A stretch of DNA of 64,000 nt from positions 11,904,001 through 11,968,000 of the forward strand of contig CM114273.1 in assembly GCA_050084515.1 (NCBI GenBank), in the 5' to 3' direction. This stretch comes from Blasia pusilla (Eukaryota > Marchantiophyta > Marchantiopsida > Blasiales). The position numbers and the translations under genes are program-made. The notes under the pieces are model-generated. The model had not been told where the DNA came from. It made no database searches and saw nothing but the letters and a program-made list of their open reading frames with translations. This document shows, in pieces, positions 1 through 12,272 of this stretch (the first letter of the stretch is position 1; each line of letters starts with the position of its first letter).

Positions 1-2250
1 AGGTTTTGGAAATTAGCTTGAGATATGTTTGAAAAATTAGACAATCTCTTTCCTTGATCTTGCATTTCTAGCAATGCATTATTAATGATAGCATCATCAA
101 TAAGAAGATTAAGAATTCATGTTTCTTACAATGAAAAAGTCCCAACATATGTAGAAATCATGATTGTTTTATTTAATGCTCAATAGAAGATAATGTTGAA
201 TAAACTAGGAAGGAGTGATGTAAGGAGTGATAGAGCTTATGTGGTGTCATTTATATAAGAGATCTTCTGTTAGTGGAACCAAAAATTGATTCCATAGTGT
301 TGCAGGTTTAGCAAGAGTGTTGTAAACTAAAATGATTGCAAATAAACAACGTAGTGAAGAACTCGTATGGATCGTAGAAGCTTCTTCAAAGCAACAAAAC
401 ACTTTCCTATCATCCTCAAGAAATCCCAATGGATAGCAACCTCCTTAAATGTAAGATATAATATTCCATTAATAGTCCTCAAAAATTCGAATGTAATTGC
501 TTTTCAAACATGATGAAGGAGTAATCTTAACGAATGATGTTCTCCTTTACCTATGAAGAAAAGAATTGAGATAAATTAGTCCACTATTCCATAATACATC
601 CCTCATTTTAAAATATGATACATAAAAGATGAAAAGAATAATAGCAAAAAGAAGATCGAGTATTTACCTAGATGAGTAAAGTGTAAGAGACCAATAGGAT
701 GGCCACAACCATTTCTTCTTTGTACCATATGAATCCATTTCTTATTACTCCAATGATAAAACGAAGGAAAATCAATATAAAGATATTGTCGAGCAATAGA
801 GTTAGATAAATTTGTTGCAAACAATTGAGTTATATTTTTCTCTCTATTTTGTTGCAACAAATTCCTCAACAAAATCGGGATCATTGAAGTAAACTATTTG
901 TTTCTCGAGAAGATAAATTGTTAATCGCACAACATTTGGAGATTCTGCAGGTAGACTAAACTTGAAAAGTTGCCAACACGCCTCCAAAGAAGAGATATAT
1001 GTGGAATAAGAATTCCAAGTATTGAAGAAGATGTATTAAGTCTTAAAATAGATAGATATATAGCATGAGAGAATTTATTAGAAGGAGCACACAGTGCATC
1101 AAGATATGATGTTGTCTCATCAAGAACATCAATTGCAGTTAATGTATCCATATTCTTTGACAACTTAAATGACACTGCATTAGATCCTTTATATACATAT
1201 TTATATAAGTATTTGACTGCAAAAATACTACTCGTAATCTCCAAATTAATATGACAATCAAAGAGGGTGTACTTCATAGGATTATACGACACCACCCAAT
1301 GACTATCCAATGAATGCTCGCACTTAATTATCTCTCTCCCATTATTCGATCTACAAAAAAAACAATAAGAATTCATGAATACATCATCTTCTATGCCATG
1401 GAATAAGTATTACAAAAAGATCCTTACCTCCGATAGATTGGGTAACCATCTTCCGTCTCTGTAGTGTTGGCTGCAAAAGCTTTAGGTAGTCTTTTGTACA
1501 TTTTTTAGTTTCCTTGTCCATACATGAAGCATTTGGATTTAATGGTCTACATGCAATTAGCGACAATAGAAGAAAGCGTTGGATGGGTAATACAGATTAG
1601 GAAAATCTGCTGAAATAATACGATCGTAATCATAAGTAGTACGTGGTTTATCCTCATGACCTAAAATAATAAGTACATGTACATGCAAAAGACCTCTTGT
1701 TTGGAATTCCAACACATGAATGCATCCTACAACTCGACCCAATATTTTCTTGTTGATAAGAAGTCGTAACGACTATTTTTTTTTTCTTCTCGAAAACCCT
1801 GACAACCAAATCTAGTCGGTCTGCATTTGATTGACCGAGTAATACTGCAGATGTAATCTCCTCATATTTAGGATTGCATATCATGGTCAAAAAGTAATCT
1901 GGCTTCCCAAATGTCTCAAAATTTCTATTGCATCGTGATATAATTAATGAATATGACATTGACCTCCAATAAAAAAAAAAAGGTAAAACACTACATCTCC
2001 CAAACCTTCCGCAATCACTATCATGTTGATGCATGACATCTTTTAGACCTTGATATAATTCAACTCTCAACTCCTTCTCATTTAAGCGCATTCATGATAA
2101 TCGTTGCATCTCTACAATGGCAAAGAAGTCAACTATATATTCTTGAGTAAGTCGACCAAACCGCAACAATCGATTGTCATCTTCATCTCCAATTTGCATT
2201 TGAAGTCAAACATGAAAATTACAAGGCAGTAACATTCTTCATTGTCCTCT
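1..2250 (-). pseudogene. Helitron Rep (Helitron_like_N) remnant, cut by window start
   Basis: Decayed N-terminal and central part of a Helitron RepHel protein read right to left. Around 2150-1860 the frames give RLNEKELRVELYQGLKD, then GKPDYFLTMICNPKYEEIT and a QSNADRLDLVVRVF block, the usual order of the Helitron_like_N domain. At 1742-1557 lies EFQTRGLLHVHVLIIL, the HUH-type rolling-circle motif, with HVH in place of the common HAH. At 1566-1384 is NPNASCMDKETKKCTKDY, at 1376-921 NGREIIKCEHSLDSHWVVSYN followed by CHINLEI and VKYLYKYVYKG, and at 429-247 a LEDDRKVFCCFEEAS segment from the region before the helicase. Several frameshifts and stops separate the blocks, so it is not functional. 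The helicase half would lie left of the window. A separate helicase fragment at 22.4-24 kb is on the opposite strand and need not be the same copy. Confidence 0.85.
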
Positions 2251-2540
2251 CCTCAAAAGTATCACCATCAAGTCTATCATCATCCCTACAATCATCAAAA
2301 GGTTCAATATCTTCCTAATCCTGTAACTCTTCAGCTCACGGAACCACTCTAGAGTTGCTGAAAGATAGAATGTCCCTGGAGGCCTCTCCTCTTCCTTCAT
2401 ATACTTAGAGATAGGTACAATGAAGACAAATTAGCTCTACGTCTCCTTATGCCAAGTATCCTATTCTCATAGTATGAGAGGATCTCCTTTCGACTCTAAT
2501 GTCCCAACCTCATCTTCCCCAACCTTATCCTTATCTTCCT

Positions 2541-2795
2541 TTTCACCAACCTATGGCCCACTCTCGTCTTTATCTCAACCTCATCCTTACTTTTCACCAA
2601 CCTATGATCCCACTCTTATCTTTATTTCAACTTCATCATTACTTTTCACCAACCTATGGCCCCACTCTCATCTTTATCTCAACCTCATCATTACTTTTCA
2701 CCAACCTATGGCCCCACTCTCATCTTTATCTCAACCTCATCATTACTTTTTACCAACCTATGGCCCCACTCTCATCTTTATCTCATATATGTTAT
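2541..2795. repeat. Minisatellite, 51-52-bp unit, about 5 copies
   Basis: Units of the type TTTTCACCAACCTATGGCCC ... ATCTTTATCTCAACCTCATC recur at about 2541, 2592, 2643, 2695 and 2748. The last two full units are almost identical. The period is not a multiple of three, so the two overlapping open frames here are repeat artefacts and not genes. The stretch from about 2250 to 2540 shows no recognisable feature. Confidence 0.9.
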
Positions 2796-3045
2796 CTTTT
2801 CTCTTTTTGGTTGATTCTTTTCCACTTATGCGCTGCATGTCATAGGTTCTTATTTAACTATGACTAACAAAAGATGGTTACAAACCTCCCTCCATTTAAG
2901 ACACAATGTCCTTATTGTGAGAACTTTCAAACTCTTGCATTATTAATGGTGCATTAGCCAAGTTGGCTGAGGATTCTCATGTGGTCTCAAATAGTAGATA
3001 TCCTTTCCATTGGACCAAGTATTCAACTCCTTGGTGATAAGCTCT

Positions 3046-3240
3046 TCAAGTGCGTTTCTTCAAGATACGTTCCACTTCAAATTCTTCATGATCTCCGACT
3101 ATTTGAGGTAGTGCTGGAGCGACAATATTATCCTCAAATCTCTTAGGGAGTGGAATAAACGGCCGAAGAGAAGAGATATGAAACATAGGATGGATTTTCA
3201 TATGCATCGATATGTCTAGCTTATACGCCATGTCGCCCAT
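3046..3240 (-). pseudogene. Ty3/gypsy integrase C-terminal fragment leading into a chromodomain
   Basis: The minus strand reads MGDMAYKLDISMHMKIHPMF, then HISSLRPFIPLPKRFEDN and EEFEVERILKKR. This is the standard tail of plant gypsy integrases (AYKLxLPxxxKIHPVFHVSxLRPF) running into the start of a chromodomain (EVExIL). Only this tail survives. It abuts the left terminus of the CACTA element at 3291 and is probably the pre-existing retroelement in or next to which the CACTA landed. Confidence 0.8.
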
Positions 3241-3304
3241 TTTTTGTAGGCTAGTGAAAGGCCCAACTCCTACTAGTGATAAATTGGTTACACTAGAAGA
3301 AATA

Positions 3305-3480
3305 TGTGGTTTTTATGACTAGGCTATAAATGACTCACCGAAAGAATAACTCAAATTATGACTAAAATGGTTTAGTCATAAAATTTATGTTCATGCAACT
3401 CACATAGTCATCTGCTTATGACTAAAGTAGTTATCAATATCCTTCAGTAAAGGCTAGTCGTACTTGTTTCACTTACCTAG
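3305..3480. repeat. Left subterminal ATGACT/AGTCAT array of the CACTA element
   Basis: Repeated short motifs (TATGACTA, AATGACTC, TAGTCATA) lie within the first 190 bp of the element, in both orientations. In En/Spm-type elements such motif arrays bind the accessory transposition protein. That role here is inferred from position and from the matching array at the right end. Confidence 0.7.
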
Positions 3481-3539
3481 TAATACCTAATCATAAACAA
3501 TAACTAATGTGCTTAAGTAGACCATACTCCAATGTTAAG

Positions 3540-5110
3540 GAGTCTTTTTTATTGTTGTTGAGATATATACCATGCGTTCCTGGGCTTTGGTTACCGGTGC
3601 CCCTCTGGAAAACAATTCTTGATTTTTGGACCCTGTTCAAGAAGAAGGGAGGGGGTAGAAAAGATGTCCTGAAGTAGGAAGATGGCATTGAGTATGATTT
3701 TTTTACTCTTGTGGCATTTTCATGTTAACTTGCTTTTGAAATTTCTTCCAACCATTCTATGGTGGTGAAACTTGTCACAACCTTGTAATTAAATCCCTCA
3801 CAATTTCAACAATTTTGACCTGCCATTTAAGCTCCCATCCTAATACCAAAAATCAAAAACCTTATTTAAGGTTTACAGTTTTTAATTCCATGTGTGATTG
3901 GTCATTGTAATTTTTTCTTTTCTCCTCTGTTCTTGGGATTGGGATGCCCCTTTGGGAAAAGTTTCATGATTTTTGGACTCTTGGTTAAGGAAGGGAGAGA
4001 GAGAGAGATTGGTGGATCAAGAAGAAGAACAAGCACTTTGAGTAGTCTTCTTTCAAGCCGTTGTGCCATCTTTATGGTAACATGGTGCTAACTTTTCTCC
4101 CCACCATTGGATGGTGATGAAGCTTTGCTTGAGCCTTTCCCTTTAATCCCCCCCCCCAATCTTCAACGGTTCAGATCTGCCATTTAAGACCCCATGCTAA
4201 TACGAAAAATCAAAAACCTTATTTAGGGTTTACGGTTTTTAATTTAATGTGTGACAGGTCATTTGAAATTTTTTCTTTTCCCCTCTGTTCTTGGGGTTGG
4301 GATTCCCCTTTGGGGAAAGTTTCATGATTTTTTTACTCCTGGTTTAGGGGGAGGGGAGAAAATGGTGGATCAAGAAGGAGGACAAGGACTTTGAGTGGTC
4401 TTGTTACAAGCCATTGTACTATATTCCTAGTAATATGGTGATAACTTTTCTTCCCATCATTGGATGGTGATGAATCTTTGCTAGAGCCTTTTCCTTAAAT
4501 TCTTTCCCATCTTCAACGGTTCAGATCTGCTATGGAAGACCCCATGCTAATACCAAAAATCAACAATCTATTTTAGGATTTATGGTTTTTAATTCCATGT
4601 GTGATTGGTCATTTGTAAATTTTTATTTCCCCTCTATTTTTGGGGTTGGGGTGCCCCTTTGGGAAAAGTTTCATGATTTTTGGACTCTTGGTTTAGGGGG
4701 AGGCAAGAAAATGGTGGATTAAGAAGGAAGACGAGGACTTTTAGTAGTCTTGTTCCAAGCCGTTGTGCCATCTTTATAGTAACATGGTGCTTACTTTTCT
4801 TCCCACCATTGGATGGTGATGAAGCTTTGCTTGAGCCTTTTTCTTAAATCTTTTCCCATCTTCAATGTTTCAGATATGCCATTTAAACCGCCATGCTAAT
4901 ACCGAAAATCCAAAACCTTTTTTAGGGTTTACGGTTTTTAATTCCATGTGTGACTTGTCATTTGTAATTTTTTCTTTCCCCCTATGTTCCTGGGCTTGAG
5001 TTGCCCCTTTGAGGAAAGTTTTGTGACTTTTGGACTCCTGGTTAAGGGGGAGGGGAGAAAATGGTGGATCAAGAAGGAGGACGAGGACTTTGAGTAGTCT
5101 TGTTCCATAC
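3540..5110. repeat. Tandem array, about 355-bp unit, 4 to 5 copies
   Basis: A unit recurs at a period of about 350-358 bp. Landmarks are GTGATTGGTCATTGTAATTT at 3893, GTGACAGGTCATTTGAAATT at 4252, GTGATTGGTCATTTGTAAAT at 4601 and GTGACTTGTCATTTGTAATT at 4950. Each is followed by a TTCTTGGGxTTGGG segment, a CATGATTTTTGGACTC segment, a GTGGATCAAGAAG segment and ACCATTGGATGGTGATGA. A more diverged unit precedes them from about 3540. Copies differ by many substitutions, so the array is not recent. It contains no credible coding frame. It sits between the CACTA left end and the transposase, so it may be part of the element's 5' region. Confidence 0.9.
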
Positions 5111-7170
5111 AGTTGTTTGGCAGGTAAGTTCTTGGGGGTTTGGATATTTTGAACAGATATGCGCAATACACTTTGTTGCTCAACCTACAATAGGATTAGG
5201 AGACTGTTGTGTTATGGAATAGGGCATTGAATGTGGTCAATTTGTGTGGGACGTTGTTAGATGTTATTTTTTCCATGTGGAATCCCTTGCTTGGAGAAGG
5301 CCGTTTGAGTTGTTGGGAGATGTAGTGAACCCTGAGGTCGGTTTCTCAGGTTGGATGGACCTACCCAATGACAAGAGAAGGTATGAAAAGTAGGTTCATA
5401 TGAATTTATGTGGGATGTTTGGATGACGTTTTGGGCTATTTGCATACAAATATTAACCTAAACTTCTTACACAAGCATGCTCCAAAAATCAGGGAAGTCT
5501 AGGGTGACACTTCATTTACGTGGCATGTATTATATGATGTGGCATAATACGGGGCATGGCTTGGAAGATCCGTTGTTCTCTTGGCGTGAAAATATTCCAA
5601 ATAAACATCGTTTGAGCGGGCTTGTAAACTCGAACTAAACCGTGCCTTGTATTAGAGAGAGTGTTGTGAACTCACACTAAACCCTACGGTGTGTGGAGAG
5701 AGTGACATACTAGGAGTTGAAAGTGCAATCTAGGATGGTGAGAATAAGATAAAGCAAATAAAAAAGAGGAGATGCTTGTGTGTCGAAAGGTGAAGAACAA
5801 AACTGCATTGAGGTAGGTTTGAATTCGTTTGTGGGCTATTTCCATTTTATCACAATACCATTCTCTCGTTCTCAGGCTTCCTCTCTCTTCAAAATGTTGT
5901 CTCCTTCTTGTGAAATCTCTCGCAAACTCTTGATTGAAATCTTCATGGTATAGAGCATCTTCATCGCTCGTAGAGAGGGATTGTTGAGAAACTTTACTTG
6001 ATTGTTATCATTATACAAGCAATATACAAGCAAACTGTAGTCCGACTAAGACTCTCACAATCGATATAATCGGTCGTGTCATTCATGATGACCCCTCATC
6101 GTCGTTGTGGTTGCTCTCTATTGTAGTGACCATGGCTACATGCCCTTCGCTACTCATGCAGGCTACCGTTGTTGCATCCCTACCGCCTTTAGAGCGCAAG
6201 AACTCCCTACCCCGCCTTGAGGCTTGTAGATTGCGTAGTGGCGTTGTGATTTCAAGGGGTTGTTCTTCCAAGTGCAATTAAAATCATTGCGAACAATGGG
6301 GTATGCAGTCCAAATTTGGGGGATTGGTGAGGGCGTTGTCATCCTCGTCCAGCTCATGGAAGACTTTTTTGATGGCAGAGGATTTGAATAATTGAAGTTG
6401 GATGATGGACGCAGATCTAGGGAGAATGGAGGCAGTAGCAGTAGGAGTCATTATGTGCAAGAAGTGGGAGAGAGTTCTATTGTTCCACGAGCGGAGAGGC
6501 GTATATAATTTTGAATGATGGTGTTGATTTGATGTCTTTGTCTTCTTGTGTTACGGGGAAGAAGAAAACACTCAAAGAGTTGACATGGGATCACTCTTCA
6601 TAGTTTCTTGCTACTTTTGAGAAAGAGAGAATGGATGAATGAAATGATTTATGTGGAGAGAGAGAGAGAGAGAGAGAAGATGCAGAGGGCGTTGTGTTTG
6701 CGATGCGGTCAGATGAGGGGGGCGCGGGGGCCATGGCGGTCCAGACGTAGAGTTGAAAGCCGCGTGTAGTGGAGGGACAGGGGATTTGTGGCAATGTATC
6801 TTCGCCACTCAGACGGCATGCCTCGCTAGGAAATCCTCGTGTGGTGTCAATCGACGTCGCCGCTCTTCCACTCTCAATGTTTGCGCATGACTCTTGGGCC
6901 TCGCGACTCCTCTCACTCACTTTCTCTCTGTGTGGAGTAAAGCGATGTTGTAGCTGCTACTGAGCATTGTTGTAGTGCGGGTTGCTAACTTATGCAGCCA
7001 ATAGTCTGTTCAAGAAATTCAGATGTTCTGAGTGTTTTGGTGTATCTTCGAGGTGATCTTGGGCTATGGTTTGCTGATTTTTGGAGCAAATTGTATGGCA
7101 CACCTAGAAATCAAGCTATCTGTAGTGTTGTGTGCTCTATCTGCAACATGATGTTGAGTTGAGGGTTTGC
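5110..7170. other. CACTA internal DNA without a recognised gene
   Basis: I find no supported coding frame here. The stretch holds a (GA)n microsatellite at about 6656-6681 and fairly GC-rich DNA at 6080-6960, unlike the AT-rich surroundings. The base-composition change suggests captured host DNA, but I cannot name a source gene for 6080-6960. Confidence 0.5.
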
Positions 7171-7171
7171 T

Positions 7172-7345
7172 GATTTAGGGTGGCGGGTCAAGTGTGTGGA
7201 CTACTCCTGACCTGACATCGACACAATTGCCAACTTTCTCAAAACTACCGCTCTTTCATTGTCCTTGATCACTGCCCCAAGGCCCAACAAGCCATTGAAG
7301 GTCGTGATTGTTGGTGTAGGTGTGCTTTGGGAATTGGATTCAACA
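7172..7345 (+). pseudogene. Probable captured fragment of phytoene desaturase (PDS)
   Basis: In one plus-strand frame the sequence reads DLGWRVKCVDYS, a TGA stop, PDIDTIANFLKTTALSLSL and then ITAPRPNKPLKVVIVGVG. Plant phytoene desaturase has the same order near its mature N-terminus: a VCVDYPRPD block, an NFLEAA-type segment, then RPxKPLKVVIAGAG, the FAD-binding beta-alpha-beta strand. Phytoene desaturase is a plastid carotenoid-pathway enzyme. The match stops at about 7345, just inside the GxGxxG turn, where GVGVLWELD replaces the expected GAGLAGLS. One stop codon and the short length make this a dead fragment. It lies directly upstream of the CACTA transposase, so transduplication of a host gene piece is the natural reading. 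Identification rests on remembered family motifs, not on a search. Confidence 0.6.
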
Positions 7346-7399
7346 TTTTGACTAGAGTCTTTCTCGAGTAGACAAAGATACTGATGCTGCTATAGGCTT

Positions 7400-10300
7400 T
7401 CACACTCGGAATCTATTGGTGAAGTCCAAAGTCTCAATTCCAATTGCGGACTCTCCTCACTTGGAATTAAGATGGACATGCACAGTCTCGCCGCCATTCT
7501 CCCATACGCACTAGGTTGTGCTTGCATTGTCCATTTGTGTCGCATCCCTAAAATTAGAGAAGAGTGGGACTCCTCGAATGAGGAGTGGTTCATGAGTAAG
7601 GAGAACCATGATAGAAGGGAGCGTGAGCTTATCATGCAATCCAAGCCCATACAAGAATTACTTTACAGTAACAATGCAAACTTGGATGTCGACATTGATG
7701 TCCCTCAGATGCTCAATGACTTATTTAGACAATATGATGAGCTCCATGACGAAGATGGCATGATTGATGAAGGTGATAGAGAGGATGTAAACCACCCAAA
7801 TGAAAGCGGAGATCCAAACATCCCCTCATATTTTAATGAGCTTGTTGCAGCATGCAAGCCGCTCTTCCTAGGAGCAAAGACTTCCTTACTTGGTTTTATT
7901 ATGCTCATCTTCAATACTGGTGCTACCCATGGGGTACCCAATATTGCAATCAACAAGATTTTGAAACTTTAACCTAAGATGGTACCCCCATTGGATAATC
8001 ACGTCCCACCATCATACTATGATGCCAAAAAACTTATCAGCAAGCTTGAAATAAGTTACAACTCTATCCATGCATGTCCTAAAGATTGTGTCCTTTTTCG
8101 TAGGGACTTGGCTGATAATGATGAGTGTCCCAAGTATGGAAATTCTAGATTCAAGCAAGTTGGGAGGTTCTTAGTACCACACAAGGTCTTGAGATATTTC
8201 CCTATAATCCCTAGAATGCAGCGTATGTAAAGATGTTGAGATTTGTCAAAGTTGTTGAATTGGGCTTCTGAAAACAAGCGCAAGGATGGTATGGTTAGAC
8301 ATGGAGGGGACAGTGAGGCCCGGTATCATATAGATCATTTGTACCCTGATTTTGCGATAGAGAGTAGAAATTTTAGGTTTGGTTTAGCCCTTGATGGGGT
8401 GAATCCATATTCTCACAATGCAAGCTCTTGGTAGACCTGGCTGGTCTTATTGGTGAACTACGATTTGCCACCTTGGCTTCAAACCAAAAAGTTCTTTGTG
8501 ATGTTGGCTCTTATTATGCTCGGTAAGGAGATTGTCAATGGAAAGAACATTAACACTTACTTGGTCCCCTTAGCGGATGAATTACATGAGTTATGGAATG
8601 GAGTAGAATTCCATGATGTGCGTAGACCATATGGATCCTCAAGCCTTCTGTTTAGAGCCATGATCTTGTGGACAATAAATTATTATCCAGCATATGGCAC
8701 AATCTTAGGGCAAAGCCATATATGGTGGGAAACTTGCGTATACAATATGTGGTCCTTATGTAGATTCGGATTTCTCCAAACAATATGGGAAGCCTATTTT
8801 TGGTTGTTATCGTAGACACTTTCCCCATGATCATGTGTGGAGTGGAGAAGCCTTTGGCTCCCACTTCAATGGAAGGGGTGAGTCTAGGCATGCACCTTCA
8901 AGGATTACGATAGACAAAATTCTAAGATGGGCAGAGGAAAAAAATATATATTATGAGGGTGGAGGTCGAGAGGATGGTCCAAGTGATCCCTACAAAATGA
9001 CAGGGGTGAAAACAAGGTCTATATTGTACGATGTGCCGTATTGGAGAGTATCTGCACCAATTTTATTTTATTTTACTCATGCTTGTGATATATTTTGCAG
9101 AAATTTTTTATTTATTTTTTATGAAAATATATTTCCTTGACTTGATGGTAGCATCTTTTGATATGACATTCCCTAGATGTTATGCACGTGGAGAAAAATA
9201 TTGCAGAGAATTTGGTGAAGACCTTGATAGGGATAAAGGATACTATGAAGGTTAGAGGAGATATGGAAGCTCGTGGAATAAGACCTAACTTGTGGTTACA
9301 AACCCATCCAAGTAAACCTTAAGGCTTAGTGAAACCTCACTATGATTATGTTTTATCACCTCAAGAGTTGACCACGTTCTTATCTAGGATTCAGTCCTTG
9401 AAAGTGCCCACATGATATAGTGGTGAGCTAAGAAAGCATGTGGTTAAAAGGAATCTAGGTAACATGAAGTCACATGATTATCATGTGCTTATGCACCAAA
9501 TCCTTCCTTTTGCCCTTAGTGGCCTCATGAAAGCTCCTGTTTGTTCAACAATCATGCGCTTGAGTAAGATTTTCATGTTACTGTGTTGTAAAGTGTATGA
9601 TCCTACACATTACAAACAACTACGCAAGGAAACCACGATAACCTTATGTCTCATGTAGATGCATTTCCCACCTTCCTTTTTTGATGTGATGACACATCTT
9701 TTGATCCATGTAATTGAAGAATTGGACATATGTGGGCCTTTAGCTTGCCAATGGATGTATCCCGTGGAGAGATACATGGGTGTTTTGAAGAAATATGTGA
9801 GATCAAGAGCTTGGCTTGAGGGTCGCATGGTTGAGGGGTATATTACAGACGAGGCATTGGGATTTGTGACTAAGTGTATGAGGATATTTTAGGGTTTAAG
9901 GACCCAAATTTGGGATGAGGATGAAGAAGAAGGAGTGGCGGGCGAGGAGCTGGAAGGTGCAAGAGTGCAAGTACGACTTTCAAGAGATCTTATTATCTTG
10001 ACACACCACTATGTTTTACACAATATCAAGTCCATGGTTGCATGGCACAGGTATTATTTAATTACCTATGTTCTCAATTTGTAGAGTGGGTTTTAAGCAT
10101 CACTGAACCCTGTCTATTTCAAAAAAATTGACGGATCACCTTGTCCATTGGCCCCATAACGTTCTTTCTGCCACAAAATATGAATCTGAGAGGGCATCAA
10201 TTCCTTTCAAAGAGTGGATCCAACCAGCTATCCTCCAAGATGCTAGGAAAAATAATGGGAAGGTGGATGAAGAAGCATGGGCCTTATCAATTCCTCCTCA

Positions 10301-10973
10301 ATCAAAAGTACTCTCTTACAAGTCTATGAAGGCTTATGGCAACCACTTTAGGATAGAGTGAGAGGGTGGATCTAATGCATACTCTACTTATGATAGTGTA
10401 ATTGGAGCAATATTTGTGGATGAGAAGAATGGCCCCCACAATAGTGCTTATTCATATGTAGGAGTTCTTGTCAATATTATTGCACTTGATTATGGGATCG
10501 TAGACCAGCTTATCATCTTAATTAGAGGAAGATGCGTTAGGGCAGATTGGGAGTCACGTACGCCATCCATGAAGCAAGACCATGAAGGATTCTTACTTAT
10601 CAATCTTAGATCTTGTGAGCCTTTGAATCACCAACCCTTTATTTTCCCATCTCATATGGAACAAGTATTTTTTGGAGATGCTAATAAGGGGAGTGGATGG
10701 AAGGTAATATTGAGGAAAGAAGCTAGATCTCGCAGAGCAATTTATGATATCTACAATGGGGGGAATCTTGATGAGGGATATTCTATTGGCGTTGATCAAG
10801 ATTCTGAAACATTTCCCCATAGGATGCCACCGGTGATCACAGTTGGTGCCATAGAGTTGACCACTGAGGAACTAGTGACAGCACATAGAGATATCAACGA
10901 TGTTTCGATTGTCCATGTGTCCGCGGATGATATTTCTGAAGATGACGCATATGAATTGGATATAGATATATAA
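7400..10973 (+). pseudogene. tnp2-type CACTA transposase, broken into several frames
   Basis: Plus-strand fragments follow the order of plant transposase family tnp2. 7472-7972 includes FNELVAACKPLFLGAKTSLL. 7979-8230 reads SYYDAKKLISKLEISYNSIH, then ACPKDCVLFRRDLADNDECP, a CxxC-type segment. 8243-8434 has FAIESRNFRFGLALDGVNPY. 8450-8815 has NYDLPPWLQTKKFFVMLALI and an INTYLVPLADELHELWNGV segment, then LWTINYYPAYG. 8835-9300 continues with GVKTRSILYDVPYW and a DVMHVEKNIAENLVKTLIG-like stretch. 9659-9892 is a DUF4218-like module with a CGPLACQWMYPVERYMGVLK segment, and 10416-10973 resembles the C-terminal DUF4216 part. Multiple stops and frame changes separate the parts, although some breaks may be introns. 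The protein would normally bind the element ends and catalyse excision. Confidence 0.85.
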
Positions 10974-11453
10974 CATTTCTGCACTAAAGGAAATGTAGGT
11001 TGATTGTAGAGTTCCTACACATCTTATTATAAATAGTGAGTGATAGAGGCAGAGGTTGTGATAGGAGTCATAGAGGTCTTGCTTGAGATGTATGTTTCAG
11101 CATGTGAATCATCATCATTCCTTCCCTGATTGAGCTCCTTGACCACATTTCTCAACATAAACTTTGTGAATGGAGGGGAGTACCCAACACAATAGTACAT
11201 AGCAAAAGAGTTTAGTGATCAAGAAAATCTTGAGGCCATTCTTGCGTCTCAACGCTTACGTGATGCAAGGGGTGACTTGCCTGATCGGAAGAACCATCAA
11301 GTATGGATAGTGAAGTGGAAACGTCAAGGGAACAAGCGTGACATTTTTGTGCTTCATATTTCTTCATATGATGGCGTGCATGATGTTGATTTGGAACCTT
11401 ATCCAAGCACATGAGAGGATCAAGTATGTCATGAGGAGATAGTTAACTCCAAA

Positions 11454-12272
11454 GTGTACGTCATTTCTAAAGCTGAAAGGAAATGTGGAGATGCACCAAG
11501 AATAGAGGAGGAGATTGGGCAAAGGGGGGAATATGCTATGGATAGTGGCAAGGTTGGAGAGTGTACAGAGAGCATCCAATCTAAATTCCTTGCTGGTTAC
11601 AATATTGTAAACATTTCTAAATATGAAAGGAAATGTGGAGAACTTCCAAGAACAGAGGAGGAGATTGGGCAAAGAAGGGAATCTGCTATGGATAGTGACA
11701 AGGTTGGAGAGTGTACAGAGACCATCCAATCTGCATTCCTTGCTGGTTACAGTACTCTAAACATTTCTGAAGATGAAAGGAAATGTGGAGATGGACCAAG
11801 AATAGAGATTGGGCTAAGGGGGGAATCTACCATGGATAGTGCTAAGGTTGGAGAGTGTACAGAGAGCATCCAATCTGCATTCCTTGTTGGACAAAGTAGT
11901 GTAGACATTCCTATGATAGTGAAAAGTGATGAACAACCTCTGAATATAGAGTCTAAAGAGTACAAAAATAAAACAGAAAGCAGTCAAAGTGAGTCCTTAT
12001 TGCTTGGAGATTATAGTACTAGCTCGAGTGTCCAAAAAAATAGAGTAGAAAACCTTCAACTATTGAGTACATCCATGGAGAGAGCAGATCTCAACGATTA
12101 TGTGGTGGCTTGTGATATGAGTACAGAGGGGCAAGGAAGATCTAGGGGTAATAAAAAAGAGGCAACATATATGTCTCCACAAAGAGAGCCATCACCTCCA
12201 TGCATAGTGAGGGAGGCTGAAAATGAGAGTAATTACCACTTTAGTGATAAAAAAACATTCCACCAGCGATGA
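11454..12272 (+). CDS. CACTA-internal ORF with three 50-residue tandem repeats
   Basis: An open frame of 272 codons. Its first half consists of three repeats of about 50 residues (150 bp, starting near 11460, 11610 and 11760). Each carries an ERKCGDxPRIE-like core, then IGxRxESxMDS, KVGECTESIQSAFL and a linker. The repeat period is a multiple of three and all three copies stay open, which suggests the duplication arose while the frame was translated. The second half is rich in Ser, Glu and Asn with no recognisable domain. Function unknown. It lies between the transposase and the accessory-gene region and may be an exon of either, or of a captured host gene. Confidence 0.45.
   Translation: MYVISKAERKCGDAPRIEEEIGQRGEYAMDSGKVGECTESIQSKFLAGYNIVNISKYERKCGELPRTEEEIGQRRESAMDSDKVGECTETIQSAFLAGYSTLNISEDERKCGDGPRIEIGLRGESTMDSAKVGECTESIQSAFLVGQSSVDIPMIVKSDEQPLNIESKEYKNKTESSQSESLLLGDYSTSSSVQKNRVENLQLLSTSMERADLNDYVVACDMSTEGQGRSRGNKKEATYMSPQREPSPPCIVREAENESNYHFSDKKTFHQR

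Noticed and set aside
2474-2867. Two overlapping plus-strand open frames of about 120 codons
   Set aside because: Both run through the 51-52-bp minisatellite in different frames; openness comes from the repeat.
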